A stretch of 64,000 bases of DNA from Centropus unirufus (GCA_013397695.1 VYZI01000828.1:40080-104079), one strand, 5' to 3'; shown: positions 48,601-59,455, counted from the first letter of the stretch. Notes: generated by a model from the letters alone, not told the origin. Numbers and translations: made by a program.

Positions 48601-50914
48601 TTCCAGATCTCCTAGCCCTGATCCCCAACACTTGGTTTTCAACACATTTGCATACCCCGTGCCTGTGATCAGCCAGTGACTCCCAAGGGTCCCACCAAGA
48701 AGCTCAAACTATCAATGAAAACCTCCAAACCCAGCAGAGCAGCACCTCCTGCTCCAGAGTCACACCCAAAATGAGCACTCCATCCAAAGGGAAAACCTGA
48801 GCTGCGCTCACCACTGCGGCTCTGGGTCTGTTCTGTCCTTCCTGACTCCTTGCCCAGACACCACAGCTTTCTGGTGGCTGGCAGCCAGCCAGGGGCTCCA
48901 CAGCACGGACACCATTTCAGGAGGCACCACTGAGAACGTACAGCAACCTCAAACCTCATCACCTTGGGATGAATTTCAAACCCAATTATTAAAATCCTGT
49001 CGGAGAGACGTTGAAACTTGGCTTCCTTTACTGCTACCCAGCCTCTTCCCTTCTCCCCCCCTCCCTAAAAAGCAGCACAAGCAGAAGGGATGCAGGAAGA
49101 ATGCTTATATAGCCCATATGGACGGGTAGGGCTAACGAAGAGCAGACCCAGAAATAGCAGTGTAAGTCCATAAGACAGTAAGCCCAGGGTTCCTCCCACA
49201 GTGACAGTTCCTTTGGCAGCAAAGGGATCACTCCAGTTCGAACCTGAGGCCACGTGGGGGAGTCCCTACAGGGGCCAAACCCTGTGCCTGTGTGCACGCT
49301 GCTGGCTCCCTGCAAAAGGGATCCCAAGCCTTCATCTCGCCTTGCGCAAGCCTTGCAAACATCACAGCCTGAATCCAACCCAAGGGTTTCCAACAGCCCC
49401 ACACACGGTTGCCAGCCTGTAATTACTCCAGCAAGCCCTAACGCAGCTATATTAAGTGACAGCATTAGCATACTGACACTGCATCACACACCAGTCCTGT
49501 TGCATCATCGCTCCCTGATGTCCCCTCATGCCTATGTAACGCTGGTAGGGATGGGATCAGCTCCTCCTCCACATTTCCACCTCTATGGAAAGAAACACAC
49601 GCGGCTGCCTCCATCCTGCTCCACCGCTGGACACCAAGTGACCAGAGACACAACCTGGTCTCTTCTAGGGAAACCCTGTGAGGGTATTTTACTCCAAGCC
49701 CGGAACTGTGTCCTTTTCAGACAGTTCAACCAGAGCACGTAACAGGGAATATATTCCCTCTTCTTCTTGCAGAAAGTTGGAGGACCATCAGCCTGTTGCT
49801 TACCCACAGACAATGCATAAAGGGGCAAGTTTTTACAGCCTCAACATCACATGCCAAACTGTGCAGCCCTCCTCGTCCTCAAACCCAGACATTCGGGGGG
49901 GGGATAAACCAAACCAAGGAGTTCCCAGCCCCGAAACCAGTGTACTGGGTGATCCTACCCAAGATACCTCACCGCAGAGCCTTGCTGTCTCCAGGATATC
50001 ACACCCCCTTTTGTGTCCAGAGCCTGGCAATCCAGACACATCAAGGGCTACACCAGCAGCGAGTAATGGAGTGTGATGTACAGGAACGTGCCCTTCCATA
50101 CATGTCACCATCTCGGATGAGATGGCACTTAGGGGTAACATCCCCACTGATGGCCAGGTCTGCCCCACAGACAGTGCGGTTCCCAATTCAGGATAGTGTG
50201 GTTCCAGATCACAGCACTCAGGGGGGCTACTGGCCACCCCGTGGTCCCCAGCATCACGGCCCCACCCCGGCAGGCGCCCTCCCGAGGTTTGGTGGGACCG
50301 TTTGCCAGGCCTGTGGAGCACAATACCCAGCAGGCCACCACACAGCTCACAGACCCAAAAACCCTCCATGTGCCACACACCCTTTTATTTCTTACTTTCC
50401 TCTGCCACCTCCTGCCTCTTGTCCCCATCCCCTTGTCCTCTCTGCTAACAGCACGTCCTCTATGTTCCTGCTTCTTCCTCCCCACGGCTCCTTCCCCTCG
50501 AGCTGCTGGTCAATAGTTCATCTGGAAGAAGGCAGGGTTCTGCTCTCTTGCTGCTGATCTACGGCAGCTTCCAGGCTGCTGGCATGTCTCTTATTCCCAA
50601 GGGCCCCTCTCTGTTTCACTTCCTGTGCAACTGTCTCTGCAAGCAGCTCTGCCACCTCTGCTTCCAGCTGCATTCACGGGCAGCAGAGCAAGAGAGACAA
50701 AAGTCAGAGCTGCACAAGGAGCTGGAAGCGAGCGCTGGGTCCATGCCCACACTTCGGTCTCCAGGACAGTTGCTGTATCCATCAGCTGAAGAACTGACGT
50801 GCCAGGGAAAAGGACTCTGCTGCATCAAGTGCAAAATTGGGAGAGCTTTGGGCAGCCAGAAAAAAGCAAAATCCTAAGACACAGATTGCAGAATTAAATA
50901 AGAAGTGAGTGGAT

Positions 50915-51335
50915 GCTCCAAGAAGTGTGTGCACACATCCCGACTCATGGGCTCCCCCAGCTTTCCCATTCCACAGCAGTAACCAATGCCCAGGAGCTCC
51001 CAGCTGCCGCGCTCTGCTTCTCCAGGAGCAGCAGTTCCGGGACACTCGGGAGCTCCCCCAGCTTTGCCGTTCAAACTGTAACCAAAGCCCGGCAGCTCCC
51101 AGCCGCTGAGCCCCTGCTCCTCCTCAGCAGCAATTCCTGGATACTCAGGAGCTTCCCGAGCTTTGCTATTCTAAAGCTGTAACCGATGCCCAGGAGCTTC
51201 CAGCCACCAAGCCCCGCTCCTCCAGAGCAGCAATTCCTGGGCTTGGGAGCTCCGCAATCCCTGCCGTTTAAAGCCCGGCAGCTCCCCGTGCCCGTGCATC
51301 TGCCGTTTCTCCAGGAGCAGCAATTCCTGGAGGAG
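50915..51335. repeat. Tandem array, about 100-bp unit, four copies
   Basis: Units marked by AACC(A/G)A-GCCC-G-AGCT start at 50981, 51080, 51181 and about 51268 (spacing 99, 101, 87), preceded by a partial unit. Each also carries TCC-GAGCAGCA-TTCC and GGGAGCT(C/T)C. Copies differ by roughly 15-25%, so the array is old. It abuts the CpG island. Confidence 0.8.
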
Positions 51336-51555
51336 CCGGGCGCAGCGTGTGCCTGGGCAGTCGCCTCCCGAGGTCCATCCTGCCCGGGGCCAAATCCTGC
51401 GCAGCACCGGGCGGCAGCAGAGAAGCTGGGACAGGGCACGAAGCAAGCCCCCCGCCCCCAAACCGGGACTGATGCCCCCGGTACCGACGTGACCCCCCCG
51501 CGATGGGGCGGGCGGGGACTCTTATTGTGACACGGGCACAGCCTGGCGGCCAGCC

Positions 51556-51652
51556 NNNNNNNNNNNNNNNNNNNNNNNNNNNNNNNNNNNNNNNNNNNNN
51601 NNNNNNNNNNNNNNNNNNNNNNNNNNNNNNNNNNNNNNNNNNNNNNNNNNNN
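51556..51652. other. Assembly gap (97 N)
   Basis: A run of 97 unresolved bases inside the CpG island. A GC-rich minisatellite lies just to its right and a 100-bp tandem array to its left, so the gap probably marks sequence that was hard to read. Any open frame crossing it is meaningless. Confidence 0.99.
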
Positions 51653-51694
51653 GCCCAGGGAGGGGCAGCCCCCGGGGAGCTGCCCCGCCACCGG

Positions 51695-52070
51695 CCACAC
51701 CGCCCCCGCCCTGGGGCACCGGTGCCTCCGCCCTGCATGGGGGGGGGTGCCCGGGGTGGGGGTCCCCGGTACCTCTGCCCTGCACAGGGGGAACTGCCCA
51801 CACATGGGGGTCCCGGTACCGGTAGCTCTGCCCTGCACCAGGTGTCCCGGTCCCGCCACCCTGTACCGGGGGTCCAGTTGCAGTATCTGTGCCCTATACC
51901 GGGGCTGCCCGGGGCCGGGGCTCCCGGTACCTCCACCCTGTACCGGGAGCTGCCCTTACCCGAGAGTCCCGGTACCGGCACCTCGCCCTGCACGGGGAGC
52001 TGTCCTTACCTGGGGGGTCCCGGTACCGGTACCTCCACCCTACACGGGGGTCCCTGCCAGTCCCGCGCCC
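51695..52070. repeat. GC-rich minisatellite with irregular 28-53-bp units
   Basis: The core (G/A)CCCT(G/A)(C/T)A recurs at 51730, 51777, 51830, 51858, 51891, 51935, 51985 and 52037, alternating with CCCGGTACC blocks and runs of G. The array begins about 40 bp right of the N gap and may extend into it. Confidence 0.8.
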
Positions 52071-52084
52071 TCGCCGGCCCGGGC

Positions 52085-52122
52085 GGAGGAGGAGGAGGAG
52101 GAAGAAGAGGAGGAAGAGGAAG
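52085..52122. repeat. (GGA)n purine tract in the CpG island
   Basis: A near-pure G/A run of about 38 bp, mostly GGA and GAA triplets, on the plus strand. It would be a pyrimidine tract in the GATAD2A sense direction. Confidence 0.9.
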
Positions 52123-52414
52123 CAGGCACGGCGGAAAGCCCGCACCAACTTTCCGAAACAAACGCCTCGCAGCCTGCCGGTCCCGGTGCCCAACAAAAGC
52201 CGGGAGGCTCGGCTCGGGCCGGACTCTCCGGTTGGTGGCGGGGAGCGCCCCGGGACCCCGCGGCGGGCAGGGATCCATCACCCGCGAGCGCAGGACTTTG
52301 CCCTCCTGCCGGGCCGGCGGCGCTGCCCCCGGTCCTCGCACGGCCGGGCTCCACTCGGGCTTCCCCGGCAGCGCACACGCAGCCCCGGTGGCCGCCTCCC
52401 CCCGGTACCCCCGC

Positions 52415-52640
52415 CGCCTCCCCCGAGACAATAAAACCCAACGAGAACTTTTCACCGGGGAACCCGCACCCCGCGGCTCCTCCCCGCGCATCCGGGCGCC
52501 GCCGCTCCCCCGGTTACCGGTTCGCTCCCCCCTCTCACCTCCCTCCAAGACAATGAACCCGACGAGAACTTTTACCGGGAGAACTCACACGCCGCGGCAC
52601 CTCCCCCGGTTCCCGGTTCGCTCTCCCCACTCCGCGCTGG
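52415..52640. repeat. Tandem duplication, 122-bp offset, in the promoter island
   Basis: GACAATAAAACCCAACGAGA at 52427 recurs as GACAATGAACCCGACGAGA at 52549, each followed by ACTTTT-ACCGGG, a CCGCGGC block and CCCCCGGTT-CCGGTTCGCTC. The candidate exon 1 donor lies at the junction. Confidence 0.8.
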
Positions 52641-52780
52641 CCGTGTCTCCCCGGTTAATCCTTTCCCCCGCGGCTCCCCCTTGCCAAATAATGCGCTCCT
52701 CACACATGGAGTCGCGGCGTCACCGGGCGGAGCATGCGCGCCGCGGGCCCCGGCACACACGCAAGGCGGCGGGAGCGGCG
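52539..52780 (-). other. GATAD2A: Candidate non-coding exon 1 of GATAD2A
   Basis: GATAD2A starts translation in exon 2, so a 5' UTR exon must splice to 23777. The best donor in the CpG island on the minus strand is CTTGGAGGGAG|gtgaga with the GT at 52538-52537. The 5' limit is a guess placed 90-130 bp downstream of two minus-strand CCAAT boxes. A competing donor, CAG|gtaagg at 52009-52008, sits inside a GC minisatellite. CAGE or RNA reads would be needed to choose. Confidence 0.35.
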
Positions 52781-52866
52781 GGGGCAGCGGCGGGCGCGGA
52801 GCCGGGGCGCGCGGCGCCGCTTCCGGGCTCCGGGCGGCGCGAGGCAGGTTTGTGACCCGGGGCACC

Positions 52867-52912
52867 ATTGGCCGGAGGGGGTCGCGGCACATGGGACGCG
52901 GGCGCCGATTGG
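52867..52912 (-). promoter_or_regulatory. Pair of CCAAT boxes (NF-Y type)
   Basis: ATTGG occurs on the plus strand at 52867-52871 and 52908-52912, so the minus strand carries CCAAT twice, 41 bp apart (about four helical turns). Paired NF-Y boxes usually lie 60-150 bp upstream of a start site. This is the basis for placing the GATAD2A start near 52.75-52.8 kb. Confidence 0.5.
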
Positions 52913-53050
52913 CTGCGGCTACGGCTTGGGTGGGTGTGGGGGGGGTGCGCGCGGGCGCCACCACCAACACAACGCGGGGTGCGCGGCGGCGCCCAGGGCC
53001 ACGTGGAGCGGCGGCACCGGTGTCCGGCGAGGGGGGTGGGAATGAACTGT

Positions 53051-53076
53051 TCCCTTGGGAGAGCCTTCCCTCGGGA
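53051..53076. promoter_or_regulatory. Two TCCCnnGGGA palindromes (EBF-like)
   Basis: TCCCTTGGGA at 53051-53060 and TCCCTCGGGA at 53067-53076 are both perfect matches to the early B-cell factor consensus TCCCnnGGGA, with starts 16 bp apart. A one-mismatch relative (CCCCTCGGGA) lies at 53132-53141. The motif is seen; binding is inference. Confidence 0.4.
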
Positions 53077-53622
53077 AGGCATCGTTCCCACCGGGGGGAA
53101 GGGAAGGGCGGACACTGGGAGGGCACGGTTTCCCCTCGGGAGGACGGGAGCTGCCCCGGTCCGGGCGGACCACGGGAGCCACGCAGACATGGATTGTTCT
53201 GGCGATACAAGGAGTTCCTATTATAAAGTGGAATATCCTGATTTAAGGTGTAGTGCAGCTCAGTTTCCTCCGAGCTGTTGTGTATTCGAGAGCTGCACAG
53301 GGTCCCTCCGAGAGCGCGTTTTCTCTTAGGCAGCTTTTTTTTCCCCCAGATACTGTTCACTCTTTGGAGATGATAACGCCCTGTGTACAGTCTGATCTGT
53401 GCTGAGCAGATGTGCCTTCTGTAATCACCTCCGTCAGGAGTTTTGTTCCTATCTTCAATCCAAGGTCAGGCAGAGAGCTGGAGCCAGCTCCAAATTAGCA
53501 AGAGTTTTGACTGCTGCAAACTTTCAGAACATTAAAATTAGACCTTGGAAAGGAATGGAATCTGCTTAAGATTTCTGGGGAAATTTACCCATCTGCACAT
53601 AAGTGGGGAATATTTTCTGTCC

Positions 53623-54130
53623 CAGCTCTTGTCCGGCCATGCTCGATCAATGGGGATCACCCGTCCAGGCCTGATAAAGGACCCTCATTTTCTAAAACTC
53701 CAAAACGAGTCTCTTGGAGTTTTTTTTTGCCAGTATTTTCGGTATCACTGGGAGCTGCTTATCTTTTTCCTTCCTGAGTGTCTGCAAGCACTGATGAAGG
53801 AAATGGATGGCAGCGCACTGCTCCCAACTGGCACCGGGAAAAAGGGGTGCCACAGCGGCGGGAGAGAGCCTGGAGCTGGCTGCGTGTCCGAGCAGGGCAG
53901 CGGGGAGGCCGCTGGGCTCAGGGGTCATTGCAAACCGGAGAGAAACCAAACGGCCAACCTCCCCCCCAGTAGTTTCCTTGCACCCGAGAGCCTCAGGTGA
54001 TACCGAAAAATGCTGGCAAATAAAGTGTCTGAGAGTCCTTTTGGAGTTTTAGAAAGCAAGCACTCTTTTATCAGTCCCGGGCAATGTGAGGGGTGATCTC
54101 CATTGATCATGTGCAGCAAGACAAGAGCTG
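53623..54130. repeat. Imperfect inverted repeat, possibly opposed LTR fragments
   Basis: The left arm (53623-53748) and the reverse complement of the right arm (53997-54130) align along their length at roughly 75-80%. Both start CAGCTCTTGTC and share TTTCTAAAACTCCAAAA and TTCGGTATCAC; the spacer is 248 bp. The right arm, read on the plus strand, has AATAAAGTGT in its middle, as an LTR R region would. The left arm has lost that signal. No matching target-site duplication flanks the pair, and no viral coding frame is present. Alternatives are a palindromic DNA transposon or an inverted duplication. Confidence 0.6.
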
Positions 54131-57100
54131 ATTACTACTACAAAAAGTGGAATATTTCTGATTTAAGCTAAAGTAATGTTTCATGGGCAGCTCTGCGGCC
54201 TGCAGACGTCTGACTGCTCATAAACCCTGCTCTGACCGCAGCACCCGAGGGTCAGCCCAGACCCCAGGCAGAAAGGGGACTCATGGGCCAGTCCCGCTCT
54301 CTTTCTGTCCACCTTCTTAGAGGAAACTGGAGGGGTTTTCCCGAGCCATGTTTACCAGATCCTAAGTCCAGCAGGTGAATTGTTTCAGACTAAATAGCAG
54401 AAGGAATTCTGAGCTGTTTTATGTTATTCCTGGTTTGTTTAATACAAGATGCTTGAGATCCCTGGCATGGTTTTCCAGCCAAACACCACATTCTCCTGTC
54501 CTTCAGCAAAGGCAGCTCACGAACAAGCCGCCTTGCCCTCCTCTTCGGGCTGCTGATGCTCTCCCCAGGCTGCATGTGGTATCTGAGTAACTGAAAGAGC
54601 CAAATTCCTCTAGCTTCTGTGTAACAGACAGATGCCAACAGCCTTCAGATTGCCCGTTTTCCACTCCTCTGGAGCCAGGTTATTCTGTGGACAGTCAGTT
54701 GGCTCCCGATCCCCAGCCTCCTACATACAGCACCTTTGTGCAGCCCAGCCAGGCTGCTGTTAACCATTGTCAGTGGAGCTTTGTGCACGAAGGATCTCCT
54801 TCCTCCCTAAAGGATGAAGCTTCTGACTCCCCACTCTGACACTTCCCTGAAGCATCAAGGTAAAAACAGGAGCCATGTCCCACTGGGGAAGAAAGTTTCC
54901 CCAAAAGCAGTACCTGCCAGACCTGGTGCCAACACATTCCCAATGTGATGCTTAATGAAAGAGATTTAGAAGCAGAATAATTAGTGATGGGAGTTTTGAC
55001 TCCTTCCTGAGGCTGAATGTCCTGTGAACTGCCAGGGACTCTCTTCTGCCTCTCTGGGGGGTATGTTCCCTTCTTACACCCCATGTTCAAGCAGAGGATC
55101 CTCAACAGTGGTGGCTCACTCATCTGCAGGGGTATTTTCCCTCCCCACCAGCACATCCAGAGCCTCACTGATTCCTTTTTTACATCAATAATGACCAACA
55201 AGCCCTTGCCAGACTGTGGGTGTCCTCTGAGAGATGCAGGGGAAGGACAGGCCGTGTCACCACAACAGTGAGCTCACTGGCAGTGGGACCGTGGTGCCAA
55301 CCTCCAGTCCCCCCAGGAGAAGACCAGGGAAAATTCCAGTTAAGGTCGGGGAAAGCATAGGCTGAACAACCCAACCCCCCCGTCTGCAGTCGTGCAAGGG
55401 CGAGGCACAGAAACCCCACAGCAGCCTGAAGAGAACGCTGTTCTATGTTTTCCTTCCACCGGCTCACTTCAAACATCAAAGGAAGTTATTATTCAGTAAA
55501 CGTTTTAGAATTGGGGGCGGTTCAAGACCTAGGATTGATGGTTTGGGTTTTATTTGTTAATAAACACTGCCTGCTCTTCAGGGGCGAAGTTCAAGTCTTA
55601 GCTAGGAGATGCTGCAGATGAGGTGTTGCGTGGGGATGGGCTGTGAATGGTGCCATCAGCTGGAGGGGGCGGGGGTGGGGGCGATTCTCTAACTGCCCGG
55701 GAGGGCCAGGAGGTGATGTTATTTCAGTGATGTGAGTGTCGAGGGGGACTCTGTCAGCAAGAGAAACTGACATCACAGCCCGGATGTCCCTAGAAATGCA
55801 TACGTACTGCAAAGGGGACTCATTCACAACGCACGTCTGAAACTGGTCCTGAGCTGCTTTCTATAGGAAACTGCCACAAATTATGGGAAAAGCCAATGGA
55901 ATTTATCTAGCCATACCTGCCAGGCTTTGAAAGAGTTGGGATTTGGGAATGAATTCTGTAGGTTCGTTAATCTGGTGTGAAAAAGATACAATCCGAGTCC
56001 GGACAAGCCAAACCGGCCGTCGAGGCAGCAATGAAGAGGGAATCCTATCCCTGGTGCAATATGCGAACACCTTTGCCAGGCACAGAGTGTTTGTTGGCAA
56101 GAGAGGATTGCTTAAACCTGACTGCAGCACAGCCCACTCCTAAGTAAAACAGCACCTAAAATCCTCACAGCCAGGTGTCAGCACACCTTTAACCTGAACA
56201 GCCCCCGCTTTGAGGCTCTGCACCTTCTAAGTCAGCACCTGGGTACCAAGCATCACCATATACACCTGTATTAAACCAGGCAGCGTTTCATTATTGATGT
56301 TATTGGATTTCAATCTAAATTAAATTAATTACACCTAAACTAAAATCCAGTAGTTCAAAGTGAGAGAAGTGTTTCTCTAGGCAAACATCTCTACTCCCGC
56401 ACATCTTTTCCCTGTTGGGAATTAGAGGATGCACAGCACAAGCAGCACTGGAGCGGCGTTAAATCACCGCGTCTCACCTGGGCCTTGATTACACCGACTC
56501 AATTAAGAGCAGAGAGCATGTGTGGTCAGATGGGAGAAGGAAAGCTAGGATCCAGCTGGCTGTCGCAGCCGGAGCTGGTGCGTCTTGGGTGTGTCACCAA
56601 GGTGACAATGCTGGGAGCAGGGCACAGGCTCAGGACACTCCCGGAGCCACGGTGTGCATGGGTGGCTCCAGAGGGAAGCCGTCTCCTGCAGGCTTTCCGG
56701 CCGGGCCAGTGCCACGCAACAGCCACGTGCTTGCTGTGTTTGGATCAGTCATTTCAGTTGTTATAAAGATGCCTCAAAAAGATCCGACCCAGCCGTCAAC
56801 GCTCACTGGGGCATGGTTTTCATTTACAGATGGGCTTTAACTCCACAACACTGCATAAATATTCGTTTATGGCACCACAACTGATGTCACATAGCCTAGA
56901 ATATACCTCAAAGCCAAACACCGCATCACAGAAGCAAAATTTTGCTAGAGCCAAAAGGTCCAAAGATTTAGTTGTTCTTCCAAAGGTATTTCCCCCATTC
57001 CAAACGCTAAGCCCATAGATAATCAGGATTGAGTTCATCCTTCCTGTACATCTTAATACTCCACTATCACACCCTTCATACAAACACCACCACCAGAGCA

Positions 57101-59417
57101 CACAAGAGTAAGCTGATTTTTTTTGTAACAACAGAATTTGGGGTTGAGATGTGACACCAAAGCCCAGCCAATTCAGGCAGAATTCCCCACTGTCCCTGAA
57201 GGAATAAGGAAAAGCACTGAAGCCTTTCCCGAAGCGCACCAGAATGTAGGTCAGAGGAGAAGGAGGAAAGCACAAGCCAGATCTGGTAGACTTGGTCATC
57301 TTCCCGCAGCCACCAGCAGATGTGGGAGGCACGGGAACATGCTAATATGGGCACACGGAACAGGCTGAACGGGTTCCTGCCCCAGCAGCTGATAGGGAGG
57401 CTCCACGAAGGCATAGGACGAAACTCCAAAGTCATCCGGTGGTCAAAAGGACCGAGAAATTGGGAGCACAGGGATCTCCGAGAGAGATGCCTCACATCAG
57501 TGCCTCAATCTGTTAATCTCACCTGATTTCCACTGCTTAGAGGATAAACCAGGGGCTGCTACCAAGGGGAGGTGGCCAGTCTGACACCAGGACCCCACAG
57601 ACTGTGATCCTTTGGTTCTGATAAAAAAACAAACCCCAGCAATTCGTGAAGGTTGTTTGGTTTCTACCTGTGCTATTGCTGGCTGGAATCAGACTGCATC
57701 CTTCCCTAATTAAGGGAATAAAAAGATAAACTGTAAGCAAGCTGCAACCATGCTCAAAATCTTAGGAATACAATTTTAAGATGGCTTATGCCAAGAATAA
57801 AAGGAATCCTGCAGACCTGTGACCAGCAGATGGACCTTTGCTTATTCTCCAGTGAAACTGTTCTGCACCACAAGTGGTGTCTCCTCCTGGCTGCTCGGGA
57901 CAGAACTTGTGGTCAGGGGCTCAGGGACTGGCCAAGAGGATGAACTGGTGCTTTTTGACAAGAAGAAACTGAGACACGAGGAGTTGCTGTATGGGCTGTA
58001 CCTCTGGGCCTGCCTGCCCGTCTCCCACCCGCCAGGAGGAACACATAACCACAAAACGTTCTCTACAGCAAAGCAGGATGCTCTGACACTGGGAACGGTC
58101 AGAATTCCAGGATCTAACAGGGAGGTGAATGACCCTAAATAGAAATAACAATTAATCTCTCTGGAACTGAAAGCAAGATCAGTCAGTTAGGGAAGAGATG
58201 GGGCAGGCAGCGGACGTGTGCACACCCCGCTGCCCCAGGATGGTGCCCTCAGTGTGGTACTGTCTGACCCAATCCCTAATAAGCCATTTTATGGCTGGAA
58301 GAGGGTCCATGAGGAGCTTTGCTCCAATTCCACGAGTGCATCATGGACTATCGATTTTGCTCAGAAGTGGGAGAGAACAAAGTTCACCCGGTGGTGCTTT
58401 TATTTAAAGATCTGCCAAAGACTATCTCAAGCCCAGGAAAACAGGTCCATCAGAGCAGCTGTGATCGCTGAGGCTCAGCTTGTGATCCACAGCCTGGGAC
58501 ACAAATGCTGCTGGCAAACAGTGAGCCAGGCCCCGGAGCCATCACTGGAGGGGATGGCTGTGGACAAGCAGCTCTGATTGTTTACTGACTGTTGTCACGT
58601 GGCTCATCAGCACTTGACCCTGATTAAAAGAATAAACCAGTTGCAGAAAACTCTGCAGAGTTCCTGTAGAATTTGACTTGCTGTGAGTTTTAACTGCCTG
58701 TGTGAGCAAGAACCCAGGCCAGTGGGCACACACCTAAAGGATCTCAGCCTCCCCTCCTGCTCATTATATCCATCACCCAATATTCCCAACTATCTTTCCC
58801 TTTTGGACCTGCCAGCCTATTTTCCATGGTCTCATCCACAGCCCGCAAGTGGGATACATCAAAAGAAAACCAGGAACACCCACAATCCCCACCGTTCTAT
58901 CATTTAGTGCAAGAGATAAGGCTCAGTCCATGAGTCTCTTGTCTAGTGTGGAATCCTTTTCCAGGACAGCCTGTGGAATACTCAGCACCAGGAGAATCTG
59001 CTTCCAAGAAGCCAGGGACTTGTTCTGCACCCCCTGGGCTGCAATCACCTAACACTATCCCTTTCCAAATGAAACTCAGGGTTGTACTGCAGACCATGTA
59101 AGCAATCAGAGTTTATAATTACCTGCTAATTTCCTCTCTCCCCTACTGACACCTGCACTCTGCTCCTCCCTCTCCTATGCGCTTCGGGGGGTGCCCAGCA
59201 CCCCAGTGCTGTTCAGTAGCATCACTGGAACCACAAATCACCCCAAGTACAATAATGAGCACTTCCAGTTGGGTCTAACTTTTGGCTGATGCCTGATAAA
59301 AAACTATTTAAATTACTCATTCACAGGATTCTTCATGTCCTCTGAAACTTGTTAAGAGTTTAAATGCGTATGGCGTTGTGGCCTTTCCTGGCCTCAGAAT
59401 GAGAGGTAATGGGGGGA

Positions 59418-59455
59418 ATATATCAATATAAATATATCAATAACTGATATTTTTC
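59418..59455. repeat. AT-rich short duplication
   Basis: ATATATCAATATAA followed by ATATATCAATAACTGATAT in the intergenic region. Confidence 0.75.

Larger units (their letters stand above)
23778..52538 (-). other. GATAD2A: GATAD2A intron 1
   Basis: About 28.8 kb. Apart from the listed CR1s, minisatellites, simple repeats and candidate exon, I see nothing identifiable in 25.9-29.1 kb, 32.2-35.2 kb, 35.7-38.6 kb, 42.2-44.3 kb, 45-46.7 kb, 47.4-48.2 kb and 48.7-50.9 kb. A GC-rich patch at 29.4-30.1 kb contains the 24-bp inverted repeat and gives a 268-residue proline-rich frame that is best explained by base composition. Confidence 0.7.
735..52780 (-). other. GATAD2A: GATAD2A transcription unit (p66-alpha gene), 11 inferred exons
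   Basis: The gene runs right to left. The 5' limit (CpG island, about 52.78 kb) and exon 1 are inferred. Exons 2-11 are seen directly as frames closely matching vertebrate GATAD2A, each bounded by AG/GT sites with compatible phases. Intron sizes from 5' to 3' are about 28.8 kb, 9.0 kb, 0.5 kb, 1.6 kb, 2.2 kb, 1.0 kb, 1.25 kb, 0.5 kb, 1.1 kb and 0.9 kb. The long first intron and compact 3' half are usual for this family. The paralogue GATAD2B is excluded because the zinc finger reads FTCRWREEK, as in GATAD2A, where GATAD2B has FTPHWKQEK. From knowledge of mammals, MAU2 should lie upstream (right) and TSSK6/NDUFA13 downstream (left); neither is recognisable inside the window. Confidence 0.93.
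51330..53180. promoter_or_regulatory. GATAD2A: CpG island promoter of GATAD2A
   Basis: About 1.8 kb is strikingly dense in CG dinucleotides and G/C tracts, unlike the flanks. It contains GGGCGG boxes (for example near 51505 and 52725), an NRF1-like half site CATGCGCG at 52733-52740, two CCAAT boxes on the minus strand, and EBF-like palindromes at its upstream edge. No TATA box is evident, as usual for a housekeeping chromatin gene. It is interrupted by an assembly gap and several tandem duplications. Confidence 0.75.

Noticed and set aside
49796..50557. 253-residue plus-strand frame in intron 1
   Set aside because: His/Pro-rich, no family resemblance, a 181-residue frame is open on the other strand across the same DNA.
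51503..52855. 450-residue plus-strand frame and overlapping minus-strand frames
   Set aside because: They cross the 97-N gap and GC minisatellites; open only because of base composition.
56820..57332. 170-residue minus-strand frame upstream of GATAD2A
   Set aside because: Cys/Trp-rich but unlike any family I know; does not resemble MAU2, whose sequence would be expected to the right.
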